From Chaetomium olivaceum (lineage: Eukaryota > Ascomycota > Sordariomycetes > Sordariales > Chaetomiaceae), in NCBI GenBank assembly GCA_039881045.1, contig JAYWVB010000011.1, forward strand, positions 124,001 through 188,000: 64,000 bases of DNA, read 5' to 3'. The translations under genes and the position numbers were made by a program. The notes below the pieces were generated by a model, which saw only the letters and a list, made by a program, of their open reading frames with translations, searched no databases and had not been told where the DNA came from. Below are positions 32,631-44,796 of this stretch, in pieces. Numbering within the stretch: position 1 is the first letter of the stretch; the number at the start of each line of letters is the position of its first letter.

Positions 32631-35600
32631 ATGATCGTGGCAATGGAGATGGACGGCCGCCGGGCTCGACTCCATCAGTTGGCCGCCGAATGGGGGGTCC
32701 ACCATACGGCACCGGTGGCCCCGCCCACTCCGGCCCCGCAACCCCGGACACAGAACGACGAGTTTCACGCCGAGGAGCTGCTCAAGAGGCGGCGCATGTC
32801 AGCGGGCCCGGAAAAGCAGTCACAGGGAACCATCAAGCGGGCTTTCAGTTCTCATAAAAAGACATGGGAATCCAAGGAGCTCTTCGAGGCCCTCGACGCT
32901 CATGTCGCCAACGGCGGAGCACCGGGGGTTGCCGACGCGCTCATCGCCAAGTTGCTGTCTGCCGGTGGTAACCTGAACGTGGCAAACGTCAAGAATAAGA
33001 CGAACCTACTCACAAGGCGGAAGAGCATCGAGTCGATGGAACGCAGCAGGGTGCTGCAAAAGGCCATCGAGAACCGCCAGACCGACATGGTTGCCGTCCT
33101 CGCCCAGCACGCAGACCCTCTGACCCTCGACCAGGCACTTCCGATGGCCATGCGGTCCGGCGACTCTGCCATGGTGCACCTACTTCTCAGTCGGGGCGCC
33201 AACGCCTCGCAAACGCAGGATGCCCAGGACGCTTTCCGCCAACTGTGCATCATGGGCGGGTACCCGGAATTGGTGGGGCTCATCCTCCACTCTGAAGGGC
33301 GTCCGCCCCCGAGCTGGCTTTCCATGTCCATGGTCGATGCTGCCAGAAAAGGGTGTCTTCAAACCGTATTGAAGCTGAGTCGGTCCGCAGCAGATGGCGA
33401 ATACAACAAGGCTGAAGCTCTCAAGGCAGCCATCGCCCAGTGCAGAGTGGACCTAGCGCTTGCGATTTTGACGGCAGCAAAACCCCCGACAACCGGGGGA
33501 CAGGGCGTATTGGAGAGTTTTGCACAGCTCACCGAACACACCACCATCGGGCCGAACGAAAAAATGGTTCTTACGGAAGCGCTGCTATGTGCCGGCGCGT
33601 CAGGAGATATTGTTTCGGCCGCCCTTGCGCAGGCTTGCGAGACCGAGTTCTACGACATGGTTAACCTACTCATCTCATACGGAGCTTCCGTCGAGTACCG
33701 AAATGCCAGGATCATCCGGCATGCCATCGCAAAGGGGCAAAGCAACCTCGTGCAGTTATTACTGTGCGAGCCGGTGACCCTCAATCCGCTCTACGCTTCG
33801 GAGTGCGTCACAAGCCTCCCAAAAACAATATCACCAGAGGACCGTCACGCCGTGCTCAGTCTCCTGTTACGTAAGGGTGCTGGAGGGATTCCTTTGCACG
33901 ATGCTCTCATAGATGCCGTCCAAGCCGGTGATCTACAATCCGCACAGCTCTTAACCACGCCCTGTTTCCCGGGGGGGCAACCCCTAACCAACGGCCGCCG
34001 CACCAGCTCTCCTGGAACCACCCGCGTTAGACACGAAATGGCTTCGGTGGACCATAAGAACGGTCTAGCCCTGAGTACCGCGGTGCAAGGGGCGAACCTT
34101 CCGATGGTGAAGCAGCTTTTGGGCGGCAAGCCATCGACACAAACTCTCGACCAAGTGTTCCCGGCAGTTCTCGGCATTCAAGCCGCGACCCGGTACCAGA
34201 TGGTCGAATGCTTCCTTGCCGCCGGCATCTCCAGGGCATGCATCTCTGCCGCTCTACAACAAGCCATAGAGGAACAACCTCCTCGCAAGGACGAGAACCT
34301 GATCGGCATACTGCTGCGACACAATGCCGATGTGAACTTTAACGACGGAGCTGGGATTTTGTCAGCGGTCACGATCCGAGATTTGCCGTTGCTGGAAACT
34401 TTGCTCAGAAGCAAACCCTCGCCCCAGACTATGGCTGCCGCAATGACCCGAGCCATGGCAGAAGACAACAAGCCGGTCCGATACGAAATGGTCCGGCTGT
34501 TGATTGCCGCCGGTGCCGGCCGGGACGGCAATGAGGCGTCCGAGGCGCTGGCGCAGCTGTTGCCCGTCAAGCCAGTAGATGTCCAGTTGGCTGCGCTGCT
34601 TCTGGAACAGGGCCGGGCAGACTGCAATTTCGAGCAAGGGCTTCCCATTGCTACAGGTATGTTTGTCCATATCCTCACCCCGCATGTCCCCAACTAACTA
34701 ACCCGACCCAGCCGTGGCCGACCCCGACCCAGCGCTGCTCGAACTCATCCTCCAACACAGCCGCCTCAACCACGACACTCTCTACCGCGGCCTCGACACC
34801 CTCTCCAGTCTGCCCACCAGCCCGACCAAACCCCTCAAACTTACCGCCCTGCTCCGCCACAACCCCTCCCCCGACATCCTCAACGCAATCCTCTTCAAAG
34901 AAGTCCAAACCCTCCTGACCCTCCCGTCCACCGGCAACCGGCCCCTAACCACCCTCACCGCCCTCCTCACCGCCGGCGCCGACATCAACGCCCACAAGGC
35001 CGCCGCCCTCAGCTGCGCCATCAAAGCCGCCGACACCCCCATCGTCGACCTCCTCTTCAACCACCACCACCACAACTCCACCTCCACCTCCCCCACCTCC
35101 CCCACCACCCGAGCAATAACCCCATCCCCATCCCTATCCCAAACAACAACAACAAGAACCCCCACAATAACCCCCGCCTCCCTCGCCGCCGCCCTCCCGC
35201 ACGCCCTCAACATCCCCGACCCCATGGACCGCCTCGCCCACACCCAGCGCCTGCTGGCGGCGGGCGCCCCGCCGGCCGAGGCCGCGCGCGCCCTGGTGTA
35301 TGCCGTCACCGCGCACCCGGCCGATCTACCCCTGATGGGGGTGTTGGCCGGGTACGCTGCCTCTTCTTCTTCTTCTTCTTCTTCTTCTTCTGCTACTCCT
35401 CTTGCGGCTGCTGCTGGGGGGGTTGTAAATGGAGTTGTGGCAGGGGGAGTGGGTGGTGTGGGGGAGGCGTTGGTGGTGGCGGTGAAGAATGGGAATGTGG
35501 ACGCGTTGGGGGTGGTGTTAGAGCGGGCGGGGGGAAGGTTCAGTGCGAAGGTTTTGGGCGGGGTGTTGAGGGGGGGATGGGGGTGGGGGATCGGAAGAGG

Positions 35601-38405
35601 AGGGTGGGGATTTGCAGGGCGTTGTTGAAGAGCGGCGTGGAAGGGGTGGTGGTGGATGAGGCGTTGTTGGGCGCAGCGAGGGATGGGGATTTGGAGCTGG
35701 GGAGGGTGTTGATGGAGTATGGGGGGAGTGTGGAGCATTTGGATGGGCAGGCGGTCGTTGAGGCGTGCGGGGTTGGGTCGGTCGAGGTGTTGGGTATGTT
35801 GTTGGGGAGTAAAGTTGAGGTGAAGATGGCCACCTTGGTGAAGGGGTTCCAGGCGGCCACGCAGGTTGGCGACCTGGCCAAGAGAGCCGAGGTTTTCCGG
35901 TTGTTGCTGGACAAGGGGGTGACGGGGGAGGCTGTGGATGCGCAGTTGGTGTCTGCGGCCAAGTTCGGCGAGGACGGGGAGAACTTGGTTCGGCTGCTGC
36001 TCGAGTTTGGCGCCAGCGTCGACTACAACGCGGGCGAGGCCATCTGGAACGCGACGCGCAGCGCCATTATGGGGAGTCTCAAGCTGATGCTTGGCGTGGA
36101 GAAGACGGGTGACCGACAAACAGCGCCATCGCAATTCACGTTGCTCCGTGCTCTTAAAGCGAGCAAGAAACTCGGCCGGGATCCGCGATATCAGGTCATC
36201 GAGTGGCTGTTCGAAGCGGGACTGTCGCCGTGCGAGGAGATCAACATCGCCTTGAACAGGGCGGTCAAAGATGAGCCTGACCCGACGCTTGTGAAGCTGC
36301 TTCTCAACCGCGGGGCATCACCGCTTGTGAATGGCTGCGAGACGCTGACCGATGCTGCTTCGTTGCTGCTGGCCGACATTTTGGCCATATTGCTGGAGGC
36401 CGACATTCCGCCAAAGGATGTGTCGTGGGCATTTAATCAAGCGTTTACCCCGGAAACGGCTTCGAAATGGCTGACCGAAAAAGGATTCGAGGTTGCAAAA
36501 ATGCTTTTGGAGAAGGGGGCCGAAGGGGAGAGCCTCGCTCTAGCTTTGAGCGCCGCCATCGATGCTTATGGGTCAGGCATCGACGGCACAGCCCGCAAAT
36601 TTGCTACGGTTCTGCTTCAGGCCAACGTCGATGTCGATCATGAGGATGGATTGGTCCTCCAGAAAGCAGCGCGGAGGGCTGATTCGGAACTCATCCTGCA
36701 GGTTTGTCAGCGGAAGCCAAATTCTCACTCTGTCTCAATGGCATTTCCGTATGTGTTCGATGCGGACCTGTCAGAGTCGGACTGCCTGTACCTTGTGGAA
36801 CAGTTCATCGACTACCACAGCGAAGGAGAACGACTCGACGTCATGTTTACCCACCCCGAATCCGAGCCGGTGGTGTTCCGGGCACTCACCAAATTCCCGC
36901 GTTCGGTTAAGATCCTGAAGGCCCTCCTCGACGCCGGCTACTACCACGACCAGATGACTGTTGTTCGAGTTCTGGACGACGCCGAAGAGGAACAAGTCAG
37001 CCTCTTATTTTGGGCTCTCCTTCAACCGCAGAAGCGGGTCAGCAGCGCGGTCATCGAGCTCCTCGTGGACTGTGGTGCTAAGGTCAACTTCGAAACCCCA
37101 GTTTCTAAAACGACGCCGCTCATGTTGGCCATTCAAAACCGCCGGCATGATTTGGTCAAGACCCTCATCCTGGCCGGGGCTGAGGTCGACGTGGTGGACG
37201 CCACCGGTAACACGCCCATGACAATGGCAACTCAGATTGGTGGAGATCTCAGCACTTCATTGATGTCGAGCATCCTCGCTGCCGACCCGTCTATTAATGA
37301 TGGATCCCTGCACAACGCTGCCAGAGACCTCAACCTCAAAGCAATGCAGGTTCTCGTCGAGTATGGCCACGACGTCGATTTCCCTAGCACGTTACATGGC
37401 GGTCGTAGCGCGCTTGGCGAGCTTTGCCTGAATGCCGCCCACGCCGGACCGATCACAACCGCACAAGAGAAACAGATGGATAAGGCTATGAGCTTTCTGA
37501 TTAACCAAGGCTCTGACCTCACCATCCAATCTGACGGGAAATCCGTTCTGCTTCTCGCGCTCAACTCCGCCGATCCCATCCCTATCACCCGGGCCCTCCT
37601 GAGAGTTGGCCTCTGGAAACATACCAACAAGAGCTACAATCACTACACCGACGGAACTTACACGTATTCCACTACGCAATACATTAGCCGCGTCCTTCCT
37701 TGCTCCGACGACCTCCGCCCCCAACTTCTCGATCTCCTCAAATCCAACCGCGCCATAGACGTCTACTACGCCAACGACGGCCCACAACCCCAAGACGCCG
37801 TCAACCTCCCACCCGAGCTCCTCCGCGCCGAGCGCGAACGGCGCGCCCGGGAAGAACGCATTGTCAAGGAAAACGAAGAGCATGCCATCGCGCTGGCACG
37901 AACCAAAGAGATCGCGCAAATCCACAACCAAATCTTCGTGCAGCGCGCCCAGCTCGAGGACTCGCGCGCGCGCAAGAAGCAAGACGACGAGATGGCCGCG
38001 CTGAGCGAGCGGCAGGCGGCTGAGGAAGCGTCGTTTGCAGCGGAGCTCCGGCGGCGCAAGGCGGCGCGCGACGCGGCCATCTCGCACGAGCAGCGGCTCA
38101 CCGAAGCAGGCCTGATGCGCGCGCGGTTGGTGGCGGAAGCCGAGCTGGAGGTGGAGGGTAAGAGGCAGGAGCGCATGATCAAGTGGGAGAGCAACATGGC
38201 GCGGCAGAGGGAGAGTGACGCCAAGGCGTTGAGTGGGGTGCGGATTAAGGAGAGGGAGGCGCTGGAGCGGTTGGATGCCGCGTCGGATGCGAGGACGGTG
38301 AAGAGGATCGCGGAGCATAAGAAGCTGGTGGAGGGCCAGACTGCGTTGGCGGCGAGGTTGGCGAGTGGGCCAGGGGGTTGGACAGGAGGCAGATTGGGTA
38401 TGTGA
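32631..38405 (+). CDS. Giant ankyrin-type repeat protein with C-terminal coiled coil, frame broken once
   Basis: Exons 32631-34656 and 34712-38405 (55-nt intron, branch CTAAC); adding one base to the G7 run at 35570-35576 gives 1,906 aa. A basic N-terminus is followed by about 1,600 residues of degenerate ankyrin-like helices (for example MVHLLLSRGANAS, MVNLLISYGASVE, LIGILLRHNADVN, LVKTLILAGAEVDVVDATG). Two kinds of unit alternate: normal ankyrins and a longer block of the type KPS.QTL..VF followed by RY.MVE.FLAAG. The last about 200 residues (37810-38390) are a Glu/Arg/Ala-rich coiled coil. No HET, NACHT, kinase or catalytic domain is seen, so it is a scaffold or recognition protein by architecture only. 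Neighbouring HET gene suggests, but does not show, a role in non-self recognition. Confidence 0.83.
35361..35391 (+). repeat. (TCT)n microsatellite coding poly-Ser
   Basis: Ten consecutive Ser codons, all TCT, in a linker of the ankyrin protein. A perfect trinucleotide run in coding DNA is likely to vary in length between strains without breaking the frame. Confidence 0.9.
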
Positions 38406-39943
38406 CTGGGGAGCTGGATTAGGTCAGGGGATGGTGTGTTAATGCCGATGGAGTGTGTACTGCAATGCGTGGCGTTGTAAGGTTTGGGTTTTGCAATGAC
38501 ATTTTGGTACTCAACTGTTGTTTATTGTGATAAAAGATTATTTCCATGATGAATACAGACTCTCGTTGTTTACGTTCCGGCCTGGGTGCTGTCAACGATC
38601 CACCGTTCACGTCACCAAATTCCTCCCTCGGTTCAGCGATTCCTTATTGTGCGAAGAACTCGATCTAACAAAATACGCGAGCATGAACTAACCATCAAGG
38701 TACCTAAAGATTATTTTGCAAGACTACCTAGGTAGGTACCTATGCCTAGTTTAGTAGCGGATATTACATTATCCCTAAGTTCCTTCCTTCTTTCCTGGTT
38801 CGTTTCCATCAAAAGGTTTGAGTTGATCAAGGCCATGTATATCTACATCACTCTCTTCTCTCCATTTAAGAGATCGAAACTAAAACATCTCCTAGCAAAT
38901 CACTTGCAATCCGGTGTTTTCCTTTTATTCAATATCATAATTTCCCTCTTCCAAGGCAAGGTTGCCAACCACAAGAAGACGACTTGCAGGCATCTTCGAA
39001 TCACTTCATCACCACCGCAAGGTTCGAATGCTCTTTGAACTTCTGTTGCCGAAAGCAACACAACATTCTCTCTTTGCCACTTTTCTCTTCTGCGACCCAA
39101 CGAAACCATCAGGGTGCCTGCTCCCTTCTCACGCGTTCTTCTCCATTCTTGCGCATATCCGTCCCATCCGTTCTCTTTCTTCTCACACTCCGATCGAGAA
39201 CTGCAACTTGCCTGCCTCAACAACCCAATAAACTCACGATTAGAACGCCAATCGACAGTAACCACGATCGCCCTTTCGTTCGACTCGTTTTTCATTGGCA
39301 TCTCGCACACGAAGAGTGCCTTTTCTTTCGCGCTGTCCCTCGACAGTTTGCTCGAGTTCCAATGAACATAATTTGAGGTGAGCCTTCTCTCCATCACTAC
39401 CCGTCAGAAACCGATCAGTTTCTCTATCTCAAGAAATAACACGAATCGGGGGCATCACCCTGGTTAACTGGTTTTCTGTCTGTCGCTCCGCCTTCTCTTT
39501 CCTGTCTAACTGAACAAGAAACACACCTCCTCTGAGGGCAACGATCCTTTTCCTCTTCCCAATATTTCGATACTTTACTGCATTTTTCGTTTCCTAACAC
39601 TGCTACCGATCTCCATAAATCGTCACCATCCTGATCACTAGGCGCTTCCCATTTCCTTATCGCATCTCACCTAAACTCATTAATGTCGCCTGGGCTTATT
39701 CTTTCTACTCCAGGAGGCATCGATTGATTCCATCAAACACAAAGTTTACGAGGATACCTAAGACCTTTTTCTAGAGATCGGTTCGTTCCGTCTTGTGTGT
39801 TTTCCGATGGGCCAAGAACTCAAGTGTGCCTTCAATTGTTCGTCCTAACGGCGCAACCTCGGCGTAAAATGGTATGCTTTTTTGCTTACCAGCTTCTCAG
39901 GATTCCAAGGCCAGATTCAAGACGATACACCAGTCTCGACATC
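38406..39943. promoter_or_regulatory. Intergenic and probable long 5' leader of the SNF2 gene
   Basis: 1.5 kb upstream of the SNF2-type gene. At 38725-38747 lies the near-palindromic CTACCTAGGTAGGTACC, a motif of a type common in Sordariomycete promoters. From about 38760 to 39650 the plus strand is C/T-rich, as in long fungal 5' leaders. No gene is supported here. Confidence 0.4.
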
Positions 39944-42900
39944 ATGATACCCGAAAGCATTGAAGCCCGCTGGGGCGAGCCTCCCGGTTCCGCACAGAAT
40001 CAGCCCGTAGTCGAGACTTAGTCCAACTTGCGCTTCAACTCATCCTCAGGCAACAGAGATATTCTTGTCACGGAACAACCGGCAACAGCAACCCACTGGG
40101 GAGGGCCATTTAGGAACGCAGAACCCATTTCAGATGAGAACGCTTCGCAACCCAACCAAGCCACTCTCGGGCGAACCCAGGAACACGATCGACAAACGAG
40201 GCCTTCTAGTGATCGTTGGAACGCAGTCGATGCGGATGACCTAGAGAATGACGGCGATGATGCTCGGAGCGACGGAAGTAGCGAAAGCGGTCTCTTTGTT
40301 CTACAGGATCCTGAAATCAAGAGCGAGGACGAGCGCAATGGCGGACGCCTCGACAATGGTTCAGCCGAGGCGGAGGCATCTCCCAAGGATCATCGCCGCT
40401 ATGGTTCCGAAGAATACGGTCGTGAGGGGAGCCACCACAGCGACGAGTATAGTGACCATTTCGGGGACGACGATGATTATCTCAACAGCAGAGATCAAGA
40501 AACGGAAGACCAACACGACGAGATTCAAGTTGAAGCTCAATCCGGCAAAGACGATGACAGCGACTGCATGGTCGTTGAGGCCAGTGATATTCCTGCCGAC
40601 ACCAATGCCAAATTTGCCGAATTCGAACGCGGCAGGTTTCCCCAGGCAGTAGGTGATCTTATCTGCACCGGCTCGGTGCAGATCAAGAGGGAAGAGCCTC
40701 TTGATCAATTCGACATTCCCGACTCTGATGATGAGGATGACCCCAACTCTGGTGATGAGGATGACCCAGATTTTGCGATAGATGAAGACGATGTCTTGTC
40801 CGACGGCGAGCGTCCTACAAAGCGTCACCGGGCTCCCAGAAAGCGCCAAGCGAAAGCCGACGAAGCACAGCCCCTGAACCTGGCACAGACGATACCTGGT
40901 GGTGTTTCGGGTACTGGCCGTGAAGGCGGACGGGGAATACCAACCGAAGATGAGCTAATTCAGATGTACGCGGAGCAAGGGAACCTCAACAGCCTAAAAA
41001 CCAAAGGACCTCTCACCTTTCCGCAAACGATTGCGCTGGCTCGGGTGACTGCGAAAATCAACACCATGGAGAAGATGTCGTCCCAGCACACAGTAACCCC
41101 CCAGGGTCTCGTAGGCCCAGCGCTGACTGGCAACAACGAGGGGCTTGAGGGACATCAACAAACGCTGAGTGGTGTGGAAAACAAAAGAGCCCGTCGATTT
41201 GCAAGGACAGCCCAGGAGTATTGGGAACGCGAGTACGCCGAGAAGGGATCCGGAGTACGCAACATGGCCGAGACAACCAAGCGGAAGCGAGCGCCCAAGA
41301 AGCCAAAGAAGGGTGACAATGGTGGGACAGGCGACGTCATGGAGCGAAGGTTATTGGACATGCTAAAAGATATCAACCCCATCATGGCGAGGGCGGCGCA
41401 GGGCGAGATGCCAATGCCTGGGCCAACCCAAGCAACAACCAGAGATGGTCTGCTCAAGGCCATGAGAGATTTCTCCTTCAGGATAACGGGAAATCCCGGT
41501 CAGCGTCGGAAGTCTGACGACGAACGGATACTTTTAAAGGCTAGCAAGTCCTTTGGCCATAGGCAAGTCAAGGCGGCTGAGAATAGGAAATGGAGGCTTG
41601 CGGGGAAGAGATTGATCTCGACCCTGTATAACCATCAACTGGTGGGGGTTTCTTGGATGCTCGGCCAGGAGTTTTCCCCTCACGGCCCCCATGGGGGTAT
41701 CCTTGCAGATCAAATGGGCTTGGGTAAGACAGTCCAGGTGCTGGCTACCATGTCAGCCAACCGACCAACTAGAGCAGACGTCAACGCAGGCTGCCATCAG
41801 ACACTGATCGTGGCTCCGGCAGCTGCAATCAGCCAGTGGGTGCGGGAGATTGGCAAGCATTGCGAGAAGTCCTTCATAAAACTGGTATATCACTACAAAG
41901 CAGCTCACAAACTCCAACCGGAAATGTGGAAGGCGGCGGACGTCATGTAAGTCCTTTCGTCTCCCGGAGGTCCACTACCTACCTACAAACAAAACCCAAT
42001 CCAGTTGCTTACCCAAGAGTGCACAGTCTTGTAAGCTTCAACGAAGTTACAAATGCTCTACCTTCCGACAAGGTGCTAAAGCGGATTGCCGGAAAAAAGA
42101 AGAATGGTGAAGAATGGCAGGAAGAATACGACAAGGCTTTAGGCGAACTACTCAAACATCAGTTTTTTCGTGTGGTGCTGGACGAAGGCCATGCAATTCG
42201 GAACTGCCATACCAAGAGTCTGCTATCTCATTCTCACCCCCTCCAAGCCCGTTCTATGCTAATACATCGGTCTCAGCGGCAAATGCCTGTTTCAATTTGA
42301 TAAGCAAGTACCGGTGGATACTGAGCGGGACGCCGATACACAACTCTACGCATGGGTGTGAACGCTGCTCGGGCTCTGGCATTGTGCGAATTTCACTGCA
42401 GACGAGACTAATGTTTACCAGAGTTCTACTCCTACTTTCGCTTCCTCGGAGCCAACTGGTCGGAAAACCCTGCCGAATTCGCTAAGCAGTTCGGCAATAT
42501 CGAGAAGGTATGTAGTAACATTTTGATGCTTCGAGCCTGCAGTTACAACCCACTAACCCAAAGGTCTATCCAGGACGACGTCGAAACAGGTTGGACGCCA
42601 TGGTTCGTGGTATTATGCTCCGGAGGTATGCAGCATTTACACTCCATAGCGCCATGCGCTGAACTTCTGCTAAATTCACAGACGCGTCGACGAACGTTTT
42701 CTCGGTGCTCCCATTCTAGAGATACCAATAACCAATACGGTTGAGGTACTGAGGATTGACCTCACCGACGAAGAACGAGTGATCTACCGGCAAGTTGGTT
42801 CCCGTCTTCTTCGTTCTCTGTCTTCCCACTAAACCGTCCTTTGTCGTCTCCCGCCGCCCTATTTTCCCCCTTCCAGTCCTGTTTTAGACCGTAACGATCC

Positions 42901-44568
42901 TGACTTGCCTTTTCTATCCTATACTCCTTCTAACCGTTAAGACCAACAATAGACGTTTGGAGAGCCGCTTCAGAGATAACATAAGCACCCACGTCAAGAA
43001 CGACACGCCAACCAATCAAATGACCACATGCCTGGCGCTCTTGACTCGGCTCCGGCAGGCTGTAGCGCATATATTCCTTCTTGAGGATGCCCTTCAGGAG
43101 AACTTCACTCTGGAGGATTTCAACTACATTCGGCGACAGCTCTCAATCATGGGTGGGAAGACACCGATGCACTCTCAACTCCGACAGTGGGTTGATATGG
43201 AGTACGAGGGTTGCGAGAAAAGGGGGGGTGACTCCGCAGTATTTGGCAGAAGCCAATTTGGTTACGCCTTTGACATGGACACGGAACTTAAGGAGATGGA
43301 AGCCCCCAAGTCGATGATAGAGGAGGTAATGTGCCGGATCTGCTTCGACGTTCCCGTCGAGCCTAAGATCACGGAGGTAAGTACACTGACCAGACTGAGA
43401 TCGCCCCGTGTTGAACTATCATAGCTGACAGGAACGCAGTGCGGACACACCTTTTGCGCGGAGTGCATTGCCGGTAAGTTGGCAGTCAGGGAATGCTGCC
43501 CGACCTGCAACCACGTGCTTTGGAACTCAAGCCTGGGTGACTTCCGAGACCCAGACCATGGAATACTCGAGGAGCTAGGAAACGACGACAATGATGGCCG
43601 CAAATCCAAGAAAAAGCAGAGAAAGAAGAAAAAGACGGGGGAGGATCGGGAAGTTGGTGATGACAGTAACTTGGTCCAACCCAAGATGAAGGGCCGTTCC
43701 AAATGGATCCAACGGTACGACAAAAACGTCCCCCACAAACCACTCATGGCCAGCGCCAAGACGATTGTGGTCAAGAACCAGATCCTAAAATGGCAAAAAG
43801 AGGCCCCCAACGACAAGATTATCGGTAAGTAATCTCGGTACGATGTCAACGTGTTAACTAACAAGTGTTGTTTTACGCCTAGTCTTCGTCAACTGGGCCA
43901 AACTGGCCGGAATCATCGGCCGAATGCTTCACGAAGAGGGCATCCAGTTCCTGTATTACTTTGGCGACCTGACCAGAGATCAAAAGGAGGCCACGATCCT
44001 CAACTTTCGGGATAAGCCTGATATCAAAGTTCTGGTACCTATGCACCCAACGACCAGCCCCCTTCCATTATGATGGCTAGAACTAACCAACCCAACCCAG
44101 ATCCCATCCATTCGCTGCGGCGGCCAGGCGCTCAATCTGAATTTTGCCAACCGTGTGATCTTGGTCGATCGTAAGTTTCTCCCTCTGACCCCACCGCGGC
44201 ATTCCAGCAGAATCTAACACTAGTTCGCAGAGTGGTGGAACACGGCGATGGAAGCCCAGGCTTTTGGCCGCGTCCACCGCATTGGTCAGGAGAAGGAAAC
44301 CTACTTTGCCAAAGTCGTCGTCGTCGACAGTATTGACCAGCGGCTATTGAGCATGCAGGAGGCAAAGGACAAGCGTATATCCGGGATCCTAAAGGAGGGC
44401 GCCAGAGACAGACCCGTCCCAAAGCTGGAGGAGCTGGTCGCACTTTTCGGGGTTGAGTCTGACGAGAATCCTGGGAACAAACCCACCGAGGGGGTGGCTG
44501 TGGTGGACGATGCTAGGGAAGGTGAAGAGGTGCGGCCGATTCCTGCCGTGGACGCGGGGGCGGCTTAA
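39944..44568 (+). CDS. SNF2-family ATPase with RING finger (Rad5/Rad16-like), many introns
   Basis: Chromatin-remodelling or DNA-repair type DNA translocase with a built-in E3-type RING. An acidic disordered N-terminus (about 450 aa, Asp/Glu/Ser-rich) precedes Walker A DQMGLGKT, motif II DEGH, motif III SGTPIHNS, an inserted C3HC4 RING (CRICFDVP, CGHTFCAEC, CCPTC) and motif VI FGRVHRIGQ. Exons: to 41946; 42027-42217; 42277-42355; 42422-42507; 42564-42625; 42682-42789; 42953-43376; 43440-43824; 43883-44034; 44101-44170; 44231-44568. The 42790-42952 intron uses a GC donor. One base too many at GGG 42354-42356 breaks the 42355/42422 join. The open frame has no Met before residue about 180; ATG 39944 connects by a 63-nt intron (39987-40049) with a weak donor, so the start is uncertain. 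Confidence 0.87.
42790..42952 (+). other. GC-AG intron in the SNF2-RING gene
   Basis: Joining VIY-R to RLESRFRDN requires donor CG|GCAAGT and acceptor AATAG. No GT donor nearby gives the right phase. At 163 nt it is the longest intron modelled in this gene. Confidence 0.75.
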
Positions 44569-44796
44569 GATGGCGAGGGAGGAGGACGGTCGGGTGCAAG
44601 GGAAATGCAAGGGCCAAAAATAGCATTGGGGGACGTGGAAGGAAGGGATGCTAGCTAGGGTTTTGCTATTAGAGACCCGAACACGGGAGTTCGACCTTTC
44701 TTGGGCGGAAGTAACTCAATCCAAATAGCTAAACCGAATAAAGCTTCGGAGTAGATGGCAGCGTGGTAGTAGGTAGTGCTGGGCAAAGAGACCACC

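Noticed and set aside
34782..36134. 450-codon minus-strand ORF
   Set aside because: Antisense of the GC-rich ankyrin gene; His/Pro/Thr low-complexity and no domain.
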